Shown here: one piece after another, positions 1 through 6,623 of the stretch
How positions within the stretch are numbered: the first letter of the stretch is position 1
How the letters are laid out: the number at the start of each line of letters is the position of its first letter
The notes under the pieces: model-generated
Databases searched by the model: none
Seen by the model: only the letters and a program-made list of their open reading frames with translations
What the model was told of the DNA's origin: nothing
Virus record (IMG/VR): IMGVR_UViG_3300035670_001304
Span: 1 to 22,803 of that record
DNA: 22,803 nt
Source of the DNA: a virus
Reading direction: 5' to 3' (one strand)
Program-made: the position numbers and the translations under genes

Positions 1-2
1 AG

Positions 3-158
3 GCCGGTGCCAACCAGGTGCCAGCCATCAAGTCCAGCTTCGGCGAACTCAGGGCCGAGTGGTGGCAATGGCAGGGAGTAGTCCATCGAAACCTGCCGCT
101 ACCTTCTAATGGCTCAAAAGTTTCGCAATCTTTATCCGCAAATCTACGACTGGAATAA
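3..158 (+). CDS. possible 3' end of an upstream gene (partial, uncertain)
   Basis: An open frame enters from the left edge and stops at about 156-158, overlapping the start of the reverse transcriptase gene. Its first 20 or so codons have the G/C-rich third positions typical of this genome; the tail does not. The readable peptide includes ELRAEWWQWQGVVHRN. A second open frame ends in TAA at 107-109, overlapping the reverse transcriptase ATG as TAATG, so either frame could carry the upstream gene. In DGRs of the Bordetella phage type, the sequence just before the RT gene holds the accessory gene and the template repeat, so this stretch may instead be partly non-coding template. I cannot decide between these. 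Confidence 0.25.
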   Translation, partial: AGANQVPAIKSSFGELRAEWWQWQGVVHRNLPLPSNGSKVSQSLSANLRLE

Positions 159-1083
159 TTTGCTAATCGCCTATGCAGAGGCTAGGCGAGGCAAGACTTA
201 CAGCAGCTCTTATCTGCGTTTTAAAGAGTATGCGCTGGCCAACCTCAGGCAACTGCAGCTGCGTTTAATTGAAGGTGGCTGGCGACCAGACGCACAGCTG
301 CAGTTTGACATTATTGATCCTAAGAAGCGCACGATTGCCTGCCAAAGTTTTCGTGATCGTGTGCTGCATCATGCCTTGATCCAAGTGGTGGGGCCGATCT
401 TGGATGCGGCGATGATGCCCCAGGTGTTTGCTTGCCGGGTGGGGCTAGGTACTCATAAATGCGTGACGCGGATGCAGCAGCTGATGCGCCAAAACCCCGA
501 CGCCTGGGTGCTTCACGTTGACTTTAGTAAGTTCTTCCCCTCTATTCCTCAAGACCTGCTGCTGGCCCATCTGGGCAAGAAACTTACTTGCCGTCGCACG
601 CTGCTGTTGATTGAGCAGGTGCTATCGGTGCAGGATCAGGGCGTGCCGATCGGCGCACTCACCAGTCAAACCTTTGCCAACTACTGGGGCGGCAAGCTGG
701 ATCGCTTCATTGCGCAGCAGGGCAATGGCTGCTTCGTGCGCTACATGGATGACGCGGTGATCATCGTGTCGTCCAAGGCTGAAGGGTTGGCGCTGAAAGA
801 TCGCATCTGCACGTTCGTGGCCGACGAGATGGATCAACGCATCGGCAAGTGGAGCCTGGGCCCGGTGGAGCGCGGTGTGACGTTCTGCGGGTTCCGCATC
901 CGACGCAAGTTCAAGCTGATCAAGCGCCAGTCAATGATTAGGCAGCGCCGCAAGTTGCGACTGCTGCTGGACCACGATGATCACGAAGGGTGGCGAGCGT
1001 CGCAAATTGCTTGGATGGGCCATGTGCGCCATGCTGATGGGCAGAACGGATTGGCCCACATGGGCCTTGCATCTTCATGCTGA
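109..1083 (+). CDS. DGR-type reverse transcriptase
   Basis: RNA-directed DNA polymerase of the diversity-generating retroelement class, which copies a template repeat with adenine mutagenesis into the variable repeat of a target gene, usually a tail-fibre or receptor-binding protein. The 324-aa protein has the RT palm: catalytic Asp138 in VDFSKFFPSI, the DGR-typical GVPIGALTSQ at 178-187 followed by TFAN, the active site YMDD at 212-215, and the GVTFCGFRI segment near 256-264. As far as I remember the Bordetella phage BPP-1 Brt protein, the resemblance runs from the N-terminal 'RNL..QI..W.NLL.AY' to the C-terminal 'GH...AD..N' region. Start chosen at ATG 109; no clear Shine-Dalgarno is visible. 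The neighbouring lysis genes fit the end of a tail module. No template/variable repeat pair or Avd gene is visible, and both would lie to the left of the window. Confidence 0.9.
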   Translation: MAQKFRNLYPQIYDWNNLLIAYAEARRGKTYSSSYLRFKEYALANLRQLQLRLIEGGWRPDAQLQFDIIDPKKRTIACQSFRDRVLHHALIQVVGPILDAAMMPQVFACRVGLGTHKCVTRMQQLMRQNPDAWVLHVDFSKFFPSIPQDLLLAHLGKKLTCRRTLLLIEQVLSVQDQGVPIGALTSQTFANYWGGKLDRFIAQQGNGCFVRYMDDAVIIVSSKAEGLALKDRICTFVADEMDQRIGKWSLGPVERGVTFCGFRIRRKFKLIKRQSMIRQRRKLRLLLDHDDHEGWRASQIAWMGHVRHADGQNGLAHMGLASSC

Positions 1084-1325
1084 TCAACACCGCTACAGAC
1101 CTCCAAGCCACCGAGGCCGGCCCTGAGCAGCAGGCGTTCCTGCAAGCGTTGCTCAACGACTACGTGACTTTCGATGATGCGGAGTACCCAGATGGCTACG
1201 ACCGCTCTCTGCAGGAGGGGGACGACGGCTACGTGGCTCCGGTGTTGCGCCAGGAATGGAACGCAGGCGCTGCTGCGTTCTGGGGCTTCGGAAGCCGCGA
1301 GCAGATCGAAGCAGCTTTGGCTTAA
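1077..1325 (+). CDS. hypothetical protein, 82 aa
   Basis: The ATG overlaps the end of the reverse transcriptase gene (stop TGA at 1081-1083), a spacing that suggests translational coupling. The protein is acidic, with an internal run rich in Asp, Glu, Gly and Tyr (YVTFDDAEYPDGYD) and no membrane segment or recognisable motif. It does not resemble the basic four-helix Avd accessory protein of DGRs. Position between the reverse transcriptase and the holin-like genes suggests a late phage gene, but I do not recognise the family. The frame is supported by close packing with the upstream gene and ordinary codon use for this genome. Confidence 0.5.
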   Translation: MLINTATDLQATEAGPEQQAFLQALLNDYVTFDDAEYPDGYDRSLQEGDDGYVAPVLRQEWNAGAAAFWGFGSREQIEAALA

Positions 1326-1354
1326 GCACTGGACGGCAAGGCCTTTGCAGTTAG

Positions 1355-1370
1355 TCTGCAGGGGTGCAAC
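1355..1370. promoter_or_regulatory. TCTGCA-N4-TGCA palindrome, copy 1
   Basis: Reads TCTGCA GGGG TGCAAC. It is one of six copies of the 16-bp motif TCTGCA-N4-TGCARN placed at + strand gene starts (others at 1767, 7320, 12439, 14984 and 18814). This copy overlaps the first possible start codon of the small membrane protein gene and lies just upstream of the alternative GTG at 1382. Confidence 0.55.
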
Positions 1371-1561
1371 TGTCGCATCTTGTGGATCCGGCTTCGGTCA
1401 TTGCCCTGATTGCCCTGGGCGGGTCCGGTGTGGCCGCGCTTTGGAAGATCGCCAATGGGTTAGGCCGCTTCGAGGCGCGCACCAGCACGATCCTGGAGGG
1501 CATCAAAGAGATGCTGCAGGACCACGAAGAACGACTTCGCCGCGTTGAGAGGCAACCCTGA
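1364..1561 (+). CDS. small membrane protein with coiled coil (lysis-associated?)
   Basis: About 65 aa with GTG as first start; a second GTG at 1382 gives 59 aa and would leave the palindrome at 1355-1370 entirely upstream. Near residues 10-28 there is one hydrophobic segment (VIALIALGGSGVAALWKIA), followed by an amphipathic, charged helix (EGIKEMLQDHEERLRRVE) that would form a coiled coil. This layout is common for small phage membrane proteins in lysis cassettes, such as holin partners or spanin-like proteins. It overlaps the next holin-like gene by one base (TGATG), suggesting one transcript. The specific role is inferred from topology and position only. Confidence 0.5.
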   Translation: MQLSHLVDPASVIALIALGGSGVAALWKIANGLGRFEARTSTILEGIKEMLQDHEERLRRVERQP

Positions 1562-1746
1562 TGGACCGCTTTGCCGACTACATCGCCCTGGCCGTTGCCA
1601 TTCATGGCGTCGCCCTGGTGGTGGTCAACATCACACCGACGCCCAGGGACAACGAAGCCCTGGACGGCTACACCAAGGTCATTGTCAAGGCCTATAGGGC
1701 CATCGAGATCCTGGCGGGCATCATCAGCCCTAGGGTCAAGCGCTGA
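1561..1746 (+). CDS. holin-like small membrane protein
   Basis: This 61-aa protein has one N-terminal hydrophobic segment at roughly residues 6-24 (YIALAVAIHGVALVVVNI). It is followed by a TPTPRDNE turn and a second, weaker hydrophobic helix (VYRAIEILAGII-like) before a basic end, RVKR. Small proteins with the 'N-TPTP-D-N...Y+.IE.LAG' pattern occur in phage lysis regions, where a holin forms holes in the inner membrane to release the endolysin. The ATG overlaps the stop of the preceding gene by one base. The endolysin is about 1 kb away on the opposite strand. Holin is the best guess from length, topology and context; no biochemical signature can prove it. Confidence 0.5.
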   Translation: MDRFADYIALAVAIHGVALVVVNITPTPRDNEALDGYTKVIVKAYRAIEILAGIISPRVKR

Positions 1747-1766
1747 GCGCTACGACTTGCCCATTG

Positions 1767-1782
1767 TCTGCAGCAGTGCAGA
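1767..1782. promoter_or_regulatory. TCTGCA-N4-TGCAGA palindrome, copy 2 (perfect)
   Basis: Reads TCTGCA GCAG TGCAGA, with both 6-bp arms perfectly complementary. It lies 26 bp before the preferred ATG of the metallophosphoesterase gene. Either a dimeric regulator site or part of a phage promoter would fit. Confidence 0.6.
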
Positions 1783-1808
1783 ATGAGACGGTAGGCCTGC
1801 GACTGAGC

Positions 1809-2660
1809 ATGGCACCCGTCACCACGCGATTGTCGCCAGAGCTTCTAGAGGTTCGTGTAACTTACAACAGCCATAAAGAAGAGTTTACATTCCTACTACT
1901 GTCAGATATTCACCTCGACAATCCCAAATGTGACCGCAAGCTGCTACTGCAGCACCTTGATGAATGTAAAGCAATCGGCGGCCAAGCGTTGATGTTTGGC
2001 GATGTGTTGTGCCTCATGCAGGGCAAAAAAGACCGGCGTGGCAGCAAAGGCGACATTCGACCAGAGCATCTTGGCGGCAACTACTTTGACCTGGTGTTCC
2101 GTGAATCAGCTGATGTATTAAAGCCTTACGGTGACATGATTCTGATGATGGGCGACGGCAACCACGAAACTGCTGTCCTCAACAATCAAGAGATTGATCC
2201 GCTGGAAAATGTAGTTCGGCTGATGCGTAGCGATGGCGCCGTTGCCGAACACATGGGCTATCAAGGTTATGTGCGATTTGTATTCCGGCAGGAAACAGGC
2301 AGCACACGCCGCTGCACGTTGTTTTTTCACCATGGCGCATGGGGCGGGATCATCACCAAGGGCACTATGGGTGGCGGTCGCTATGCCTCGATAGCTCCCG
2401 ATGCTGACATCATCATCAACGGTCACAACCACGAACGCAGTATCGTTGCACATCCGTGCTATCGCATTTCAGAAAATGGCAAAGCATGGGTTGAACAACG
2501 CTGGCATTTGCAGACCGGCACCTATAAGCAGGAGTTTGGCGGTACCGGCGGCTGGGCGATTGAACGCATCGTGATGCCCAAATCGCTCGGCGGCATTTGG
2601 CTCACGCTGCGACCACGAAGACGTGGTGGCGTTGACATTAGCTGCAGGCCAACAATCTAA
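1809..2660 (+). CDS. calcineurin-like metallophosphoesterase
   Basis: A dinuclear-metal phosphoesterase acting on a phosphomonoester or phosphodiester; the substrate cannot be told from sequence. With ATG 1809 the protein is 283 aa and the family motifs appear in order: D33-x-H35 in SDIHLDN, GD at 64-65, GDGNHE at 115-120, HH at 174-175 in FFHHGAWG, and GHNHE at 205-209. A TTG at 1764 in the same frame would extend it by 15 residues but would place the perfect palindrome at 1767-1782 inside the gene, so ATG 1809 is preferred. The gene is somewhat richer in A/T than its neighbours. It is the last + strand gene before the convergent endolysin, so it may be expressed late. Phage-encoded members are known, but a role in lysis or nucleic-acid processing here is conjecture. 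Confidence 0.85.
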   Translation: MAPVTTRLSPELLEVRVTYNSHKEEFTFLLLSDIHLDNPKCDRKLLLQHLDECKAIGGQALMFGDVLCLMQGKKDRRGSKGDIRPEHLGGNYFDLVFRESADVLKPYGDMILMMGDGNHETAVLNNQEIDPLENVVRLMRSDGAVAEHMGYQGYVRFVFRQETGSTRRCTLFFHHGAWGGIITKGTMGGGRYASIAPDADIIINGHNHERSIVAHPCYRISENGKAWVEQRWHLQTGTYKQEFGGTGGWAIERIVMPKSLGGIWLTLRPRRRGGVDISCRPTI

Positions 2661-2686
2661 AGTTGCAAACTCAGGCGTGACCAGGG

Positions 2687-3769
2687 TCAGTAATCCCAGC
2701 GAACCCGCGGCCGGCCGCTTCTGATGCCTATGTGGATGAACCCTTTGGGCGCTCCATAGCCAAGGCTGTAGGGCCAGTTGACATCGGCCCAGCGCTGCAG
2801 CTCTGTGACGGACATGCCATCGAGGTAAAAGTCGATTGCGCCGGTATCTGGCTTGTCGTAGAGGTGCTCTGAGCGGGAAGCGCCACCCACCTGGGCGTTG
2901 ATCTTGGGAGGTCTGTAGCCACTGGTGATGATCACCGGCCGCTTGAAGTGACCCCTGGCCTTCTGAGCAAATTGGCAGAGCAGCACAGCGGTGTCGCATT
3001 GGTGCTGCCGGTGAAACCGGCGCGGCTCCGACTGCAGCGCAATCTCGCCATAAGTGATGTTGGGCGTAATCGCGTGGCTGAACGGTGATGCTGGAGTGAA
3101 CGCTGGTGCTGGAGGCACTGCAACGCCCTTGCGAAACAGATCCACCTCCGCAGTTCGGCGCCGAGCAAGGCCTTCAAGCACTTGGCCACCAGCACCTTTG
3201 TTCCAGCGCGGCAGCTCCTGCGCAACCACCGTCAACGGGTTTTCGCCGGCCTGCAAACGCCGCTTCAGCGTCGATTCTTCCACGGCCCCCAGGCCCACAT
3301 TGAAGGCCCAGGAGACCAGCGCAGCCTGCTGATTAGGGCTATACATCCGCACGGCAGGAATGACGCGAGCCAGGCCGTCGTAGAAGCGCTTGAGGTCATC
3401 ACCCAGCAGCTTTGCGGCCGCCTGCTGCGTGATCTTGTCGCCACGCTTGACTGCTTTGCCGTCAATGCTGGTGGCGCCGTAACCCACAGTCCAAACACCA
3501 GCAGGGCAGAGGTAAGCATCAGCACGAAAGCCCTCGAAGCTGGCGACAAAGGGCTGGGCAACCGTCAGCCAATCGAAAGCAGGCGCCGGCGCAACCTGGC
3601 CCTGCCAATTTTCGACCCACTCAGCGCTTTCGGTGAGCAACCCTGCGTCAGCTTGCTTGATGTGTCGGGCCAGCTTGATCAGCGCCTCTTTTTGATGCTT
3701 GAGGCCTTTGTAGTTGTCCCAGAATTGCAGCCAGCGCTCATCGGTGAACTGCACTTGATTGATTGGCAT
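2687..3769 (-). CDS. bifunctional endolysin: T4-type lysozyme plus M15 peptidase
   Basis: A 360-aa cell-wall lytic enzyme with two catalytic domains. The lysozyme-type muramidase domain (about 70-215) carries the phage-lysozyme signature FEGFRADAYLCPAGVWTVGYG; E79, C88 and T94 sit at the E-(D/C)-T catalytic positions, with Cys in the middle as in some phage lysozymes. A Pro/Ala linker (about 216-230) leads to a metallopeptidase M15-type domain (about 240-360) with SGYRPP at 283-288, likely zinc ligands H302, D313 and H346 (FIHIGI), and a C-terminal WDY. That domain should cleave peptide cross-bridges. The first 65 residues are an unassigned charged helical region. No signal peptide is evident, so holin-dependent release is likely. 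It lies on - and starts 29 bp from the divergent small-terminase gene. Confidence 0.93.
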   Translation of the reverse strand: MPINQVQFTDERWLQFWDNYKGLKHQKEALIKLARHIKQADAGLLTESAEWVENWQGQVAPAPAFDWLTVAQPFVASFEGFRADAYLCPAGVWTVGYGATSIDGKAVKRGDKITQQAAAKLLGDDLKRFYDGLARVIPAVRMYSPNQQAALVSWAFNVGLGAVEESTLKRRLQAGENPLTVVAQELPRWNKGAGGQVLEGLARRRTAEVDLFRKGVAVPPAPAFTPASPFSHAITPNITYGEIALQSEPRRFHRQHQCDTAVLLCQFAQKARGHFKRPVIITSGYRPPKINAQVGGASRSEHLYDKPDTGAIDFYLDGMSVTELQRWADVNWPYSLGYGAPKGFIHIGIRSGRPRVRWDY

Positions 3770-3798
3770 GATGGATTGAGATCTACACCCATGTAACC

Positions 3799-4056
3799 GT
3801 GGCCGACCTTAAGGAAACACTCGAGCAGATCCACGAAGAGGTCGCCTTTGGAATCCTTGAGGACCTGCGCAACGGCGACAAGACCGTTCGCCGGGAAGCG
3901 CTGCAGCTGCTGAAGCAGAACCAGATCAGCGCTGCTGCAATGCCTGAAACGCCCACGGCCGACTTGGCGCGCATGGCCGGCAAGCTCAACTTCCAGACGA
4001 TGGAAGAAAAAGCCAAGGTGGTGCCGATCCGGCTCGAGGACAAGCTCAGCGCTTGA
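3799..4056 (+). CDS. terS: small terminase subunit (DNA maturase A-like)
   Basis: This 85-aa protein starts with GTG. An N-terminal helix pair (LKETLEQIHEEVAFGILEDL, then RREALQLLKQNQI) is followed by a Pro/Thr linker and a charged tail. This matches the small terminase/DNA maturase A pattern of T7-like phages ('IHE.VA..IL..L..G....R.AL..LK.N.I'), whose product binds the packaging site and delivers DNA to the large subunit. T7 gp18 is of similar length (about 89 aa). Its 3' end overlaps the 3' end of the large terminase gene by 11 bp on the opposite strand, and its 5' end faces the endolysin gene. Being on the strand opposite to the large subunit is unusual. The assignment rests on weak sequence pattern, length and context. 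Confidence 0.65.
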   Translation: MADLKETLEQIHEEVAFGILEDLRNGDKTVRREALQLLKQNQISAAAMPETPTADLARMAGKLNFQTMEEKAKVVPIRLEDKLSA

Positions 4057-5812
4057 TCCCCCCGTAGGCCATGCCGCGGGGTTGCGGCCTGAAGCCCAGC
4101 GCCAGCGCGTCGATCTGGCTGCCGGTCTCGTCAAACCAGGCTTCACGCAAGGCATCGTCGATCTCTTCCTGGCGGGCGATCTGCGCTTTCTCCTGGTCCT
4201 GGGCCGCGGCCTCGACAAAGAACGCGCAGCCCAGGGCCAGCACGTCGATGCGGTCATCGAACTGCAGGGCGCCACGCTCGACTGTGATGCGACTGAGCTG
4301 GAACATCAGCGAGCGGGCGTGGCCCGTGTCAGGGTCGCGCTCAGCCCCGGCCCAGTCCTGCTGAATGACGTCTTGGCTGACCACCAGCCGGTGCTGCTGC
4401 ACCAGCGGCGCCAGGGTGTCCACGATGCGGCGCTCCTTTTGGCCAGTGGCCCGGCGCTCCTCGAACGCGCAGGGGTGGGCCTTGTTGACGACCGGCTGCA
4501 GCAGGGCAGTGAACATGCCGTCGCCCATGTTGCTCTCGGCCACGATCGTGTTCACGTTCCAGCGCTTGGCCTTCTGCGCCAGCAGCTGCAGCACCTCAGC
4601 TTCATAGCCGCGGGTCGTGCCGCCGGACTCGAGCAGGAACAGGTTGCCGTTGAGCTCAGCGATCACGGCCCAGGCCAGTTCGTCGCTGCCGCGGCCGGAG
4701 GGGTCAATAGCCAGGATGCAGCGCCACGTCTCTTTGGCTGGCACCCAACCCTGGATCAGCGCAGCGGAGTAGTAGTAGCGATCGCTGCCTAGGCCCACGC
4801 ACGGCAGGCTCTGGATGCGGTGCTCGTTAGCTGAGGACCAGGCGACCACCTCTGGCAGGGCCTTGCCGTCCAGCGACATGACGATCAAGTCGCCTAGGCG
4901 GATGGGGTAGCGATCCAGGGTGGACAGGCGGCAGTTGAGTTGGAACTGCAGTTGCACTGACGCCCGGGTCATGCGCATTTCGCGGCCCAGTAGCTCGGCT
5001 TCGCCAAAGCGCTCGGGGTCGGTGGGCGTGCCGGCCAACTCAGGGTGTTGCTCGACCTCTGCCGCCATGCGCGGGTCCAGGCTGCCCTCGTAGCAATCCC
5101 ATTGATCGGGGTCGTTGGGGTTTGGGTAACGGGCCGGCCAGTAGCGGATGGCGTAGTTGCGTTCGCGCACCAGTCGCAGGTACAGCGATGTCTCCAGGTG
5201 CGGCGTACCGAGGAACATCACCTGCCTGGGAAGGGTTTGTCCTTGGTCGGGCTTGAGGATGGCTTCGAGCTCGGTAACGGCCTGGGCCAGGCGCTCCTGC
5301 TTCAGCGGTGTGATCGAGTTGTTGAGCGTCTCGATGTCGTCTGGAATGGCGCAGGTGCAGCGCTTGCCAGTCAGCGCCGGGCTGAGGATGCCCACCGCGC
5401 GCACCGAGGGGCTCTGATCAACGATCGACGGGCCAACGTCAAAGGCCTTGGTCGACGAGCGGCCATCGGCTTTGGGCTCCAGGCAGCGCAGCACGTCGAT
5501 GTCACGGATGCAGCGCTGCATGAAGGTGGTGATCTCCACCGCCTTTTCCAGGGTTGAGCCGGGAATGAGGATCTTTTCGTTGAACGGGTCGATCCGCAGC
5601 CGGTGCAACGCACGGAAGGCCGCCATGGTGGATTTGGCCACACCGCGAAAGCCAACGGTGATCTGCCGGTCTGGGCCGTTCTCCATCCACTCGCAGATGG
5701 CCATCTGCTGCTTGGTTGGGGTGTCAGCGAGGTTGAGTTCGCGCAGCAGGTAGCAGACGAAATAGGCAAAGCGGCCTGGGCCTAGTTCGTCAGGAATGGG
5801 CGTCCAATTCAA
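4046..5812 (-). CDS. terL: large terminase subunit (T7 gp19-like DNA maturase B)
   Basis: ATP-driven DNA-packaging motor and nuclease. With the TTG start at 5812 the protein is 588 aa, nearly the 586 aa of T7 gp19, and begins NWTPIPDELGPGRFAYFVC, a conserved opening for this family. A GTG at 5905 in the same frame would add 31 residues read through two hairpins with a Cys/Arg-rich, un-terminase-like sequence, so I reject it. ATPase: Walker A GFRGVAKS at 54-61 and Walker B ending in DD at 158-159 (CAIPDDIE). Nuclease: AIDPSGRGSDELAW with D370, and the C-terminal FDDRIDVLALG. It would cut concatemers and package them with the small subunit through the portal. It is convergent with the small terminase gene. 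Confidence 0.93.
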   Translation of the reverse strand: MNWTPIPDELGPGRFAYFVCYLLRELNLADTPTKQQMAICEWMENGPDRQITVGFRGVAKSTMAAFRALHRLRIDPFNEKILIPGSTLEKAVEITTFMQRCIRDIDVLRCLEPKADGRSSTKAFDVGPSIVDQSPSVRAVGILSPALTGKRCTCAIPDDIETLNNSITPLKQERLAQAVTELEAILKPDQGQTLPRQVMFLGTPHLETSLYLRLVRERNYAIRYWPARYPNPNDPDQWDCYEGSLDPRMAAEVEQHPELAGTPTDPERFGEAELLGREMRMTRASVQLQFQLNCRLSTLDRYPIRLGDLIVMSLDGKALPEVVAWSSANEHRIQSLPCVGLGSDRYYYSAALIQGWVPAKETWRCILAIDPSGRGSDELAWAVIAELNGNLFLLESGGTTRGYEAEVLQLLAQKAKRWNVNTIVAESNMGDGMFTALLQPVVNKAHPCAFEERRATGQKERRIVDTLAPLVQQHRLVVSQDVIQQDWAGAERDPDTGHARSLMFQLSRITVERGALQFDDRIDVLALGCAFFVEAAAQDQEKAQIARQEEIDDALREAWFDETGSQIDALALGFRPQPRGMAYGGIKR

Positions 5813-5814
5813 AG

Positions 5815-5854
5815 GGGAAGCCCCCCTACGACAAACGACGCAGAGGGGCTTCCC
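5815..5854. terminator. 10-bp perfect inverted repeat upstream of terL
   Basis: The arms GGGAAGCCCC (5815-5824) and GGGGCTTCCC (5845-5854) are perfectly complementary around a 20-nt loop, two bases upstream of the preferred terL start on the - strand. On + it is followed at once by ACACCAACCAACC, like the early-gene leader cassettes but with no gene after it. It could be an attenuator or processing hairpin in the terL leader. No U-run follows on either strand. Confidence 0.6.
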
Positions 5855-5862
5855 ACACCAAC

Positions 5863-5888
5863 CAACCGCAACTTGTGTAGAGCGGTTG
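5863..5888. promoter_or_regulatory. second hairpin in the terL leader
   Basis: Arms CAACCGC (5863-5869) and GCGGTTG (5882-5888), a perfect 7-bp stem with a 12-nt loop, lie between the 74-aa gene and terL. Together with the hairpin at 5815-5854 they make most of the 113-bp intergenic stretch strongly structured. Confidence 0.45.
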
Positions 5889-5925
5889 CATTGCCAGGGA
5901 ACCACCCCTTAGCAACGGTCATAGC

Positions 5926-6150
5926 CTAACCCTCAACAAAGGCTTCATTCACTTCTGGAGTGGTGGGGTCATCACCTTCAAATTGCCCTTTGACGGTGCG
6001 TGCCCGTTTCTTCGTTGGGGCCGAGTCCGTTGCGGCAACAGGAACAGCTCCAGCAAGCGCTGCTTCAGCTGCCGCCACCACAGCATCCGGGACGTCACTG
6101 CCGAAATGCTGCAGACCGAGCCGGATCCGCTGGTCATTGGTGAGATACAT
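5926..6150 (-). CDS. small hypothetical phage protein, 74 aa
   Basis: Begins MYLTNDQRIRLGLQHFG, continues with an Ala/Val-rich helical stretch (VVAAAEAALAGAVPVAA), a basic patch TKKRARTVKG, and an acidic end with DDPTTPEVNEAF. The combination of a basic segment followed by a 'G.F..DDP.TP..NEA' tail is a pattern I have seen in small proteins of podovirus packaging and structural regions, but I cannot name a family. It lies between the winged-helix gene upstream and terL downstream, all on -, so the three probably share a transcript. Its AUG at 6150 follows 43 bp after the stop of the upstream gene. Confidence 0.6.
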   Translation of the reverse strand: MYLTNDQRIRLGLQHFGSDVPDAVVAAAEAALAGAVPVAATDSAPTKKRARTVKGQFEGDDPTTPEVNEAFVEG

Positions 6151-6193
6151 GGGTGCAGAGCAGTTTGTCTCAGGCTATCGAGAACTGAAAGGG

Positions 6194-6571
6194 TCAGTCT
6201 TCAACTGCTGCTTTGAACTGTGCCCAGAGGTGATTGCGGCGTTGCGGGCCACCGACGCTGAAGATAAACGGATTGACGAGGAAGTAACGCTCGCCAGAGG
6301 CTTTGTCAAAGACTCTGGCAATAACTTGCTGCTGTCTTAAGCGGGTCATGGAGGAGATGCAGGTGGAGTGGTTGATGTCGAGCTTTTCAGCCAAGGCTGC
6401 ACCGGTGACGCGCACGCGACCAGAGCGGTCCATGTGTGCGACCAGAGCTACGAGGACGCTGAGGTCCCGGAGCTGCAGATCCCTTTTGGCAACGGCGTCG
6501 AGAAGGGTTTCAAGGTCTCTGGTCTGGTGAAACATGACGAAGCGGTCCTGCTCCTCAGGGGGTAACGACAT
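6194..6571 (-). CDS. winged-helix DNA-binding protein (RepL/MarR-like)
   Basis: 125 aa. Residues about 35-100 form a clear winged helix: LSVLVALVAHMDRSGRVRV, then the helix-turn-helix TGAALAEKLDINHSTCISSM, then TRLRQQQVIARVFDKASGERYFLVNPFIF as the wing. The ending '..YFLVNPFIFSVGG...' resembles RepL-type plasmid initiators and related phage regulators, so both replication initiation and transcriptional control are possible. The start is ATG 6571, preceded on its own strand by the leader ACCAACCAACC and, further up, by the tandem CCTAGG array at 6595-6623, which could serve for autoregulation. It points away from the + strand early genes, the usual place for a lysogeny regulator. The DNA-binding fold is secure, the exact function is not. 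Confidence 0.7.
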   Translation of the reverse strand: MSLPPEEQDRFVMFHQTRDLETLLDAVAKRDLQLRDLSVLVALVAHMDRSGRVRVTGAALAEKLDINHSTCISSMTRLRQQQVIARVFDKASGERYFLVNPFIFSVGGPQRRNHLWAQFKAAVED

Positions 6572-6594
6572 GGTTGGTTGGTGTGTACGGGTTT

Positions 6595-6623
6595 CCTAGG
6601 AATCTCCTAGGAGTCCCCTATGG
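6595..6623. promoter_or_regulatory. tandem CCTAGG operator array 1 (11-bp period)
   Basis: CCTAGG occurs at 6595-6600 and 6606-6611, with the near copy CCTATGG at 6617-6623; starts are exactly 11 bp apart. Flanks extend the palindrome towards CTCCTAGGAGT. The array lies 23-51 bp before the winged-helix gene on - and upstream of the early region on +. Two more arrays with the same period exist at 10758 and 14926. Confidence 0.7.

Noticed and set aside
4787-4900. Two single CCTAGG sites inside the large terminase gene
   Set aside because: They are not in tandem, lack the CTCCTAGGAGT flanks and lie within coding sequence, so they are not counted with the operator arrays.
5813-5905. N-terminal extension of the large terminase from GTG 5905
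   Set aside because: The added 31 residues are read through two hairpins, are Cys/Arg-rich, and the TTG at 5812 gives the usual gp19 length and a family-like N-terminus.
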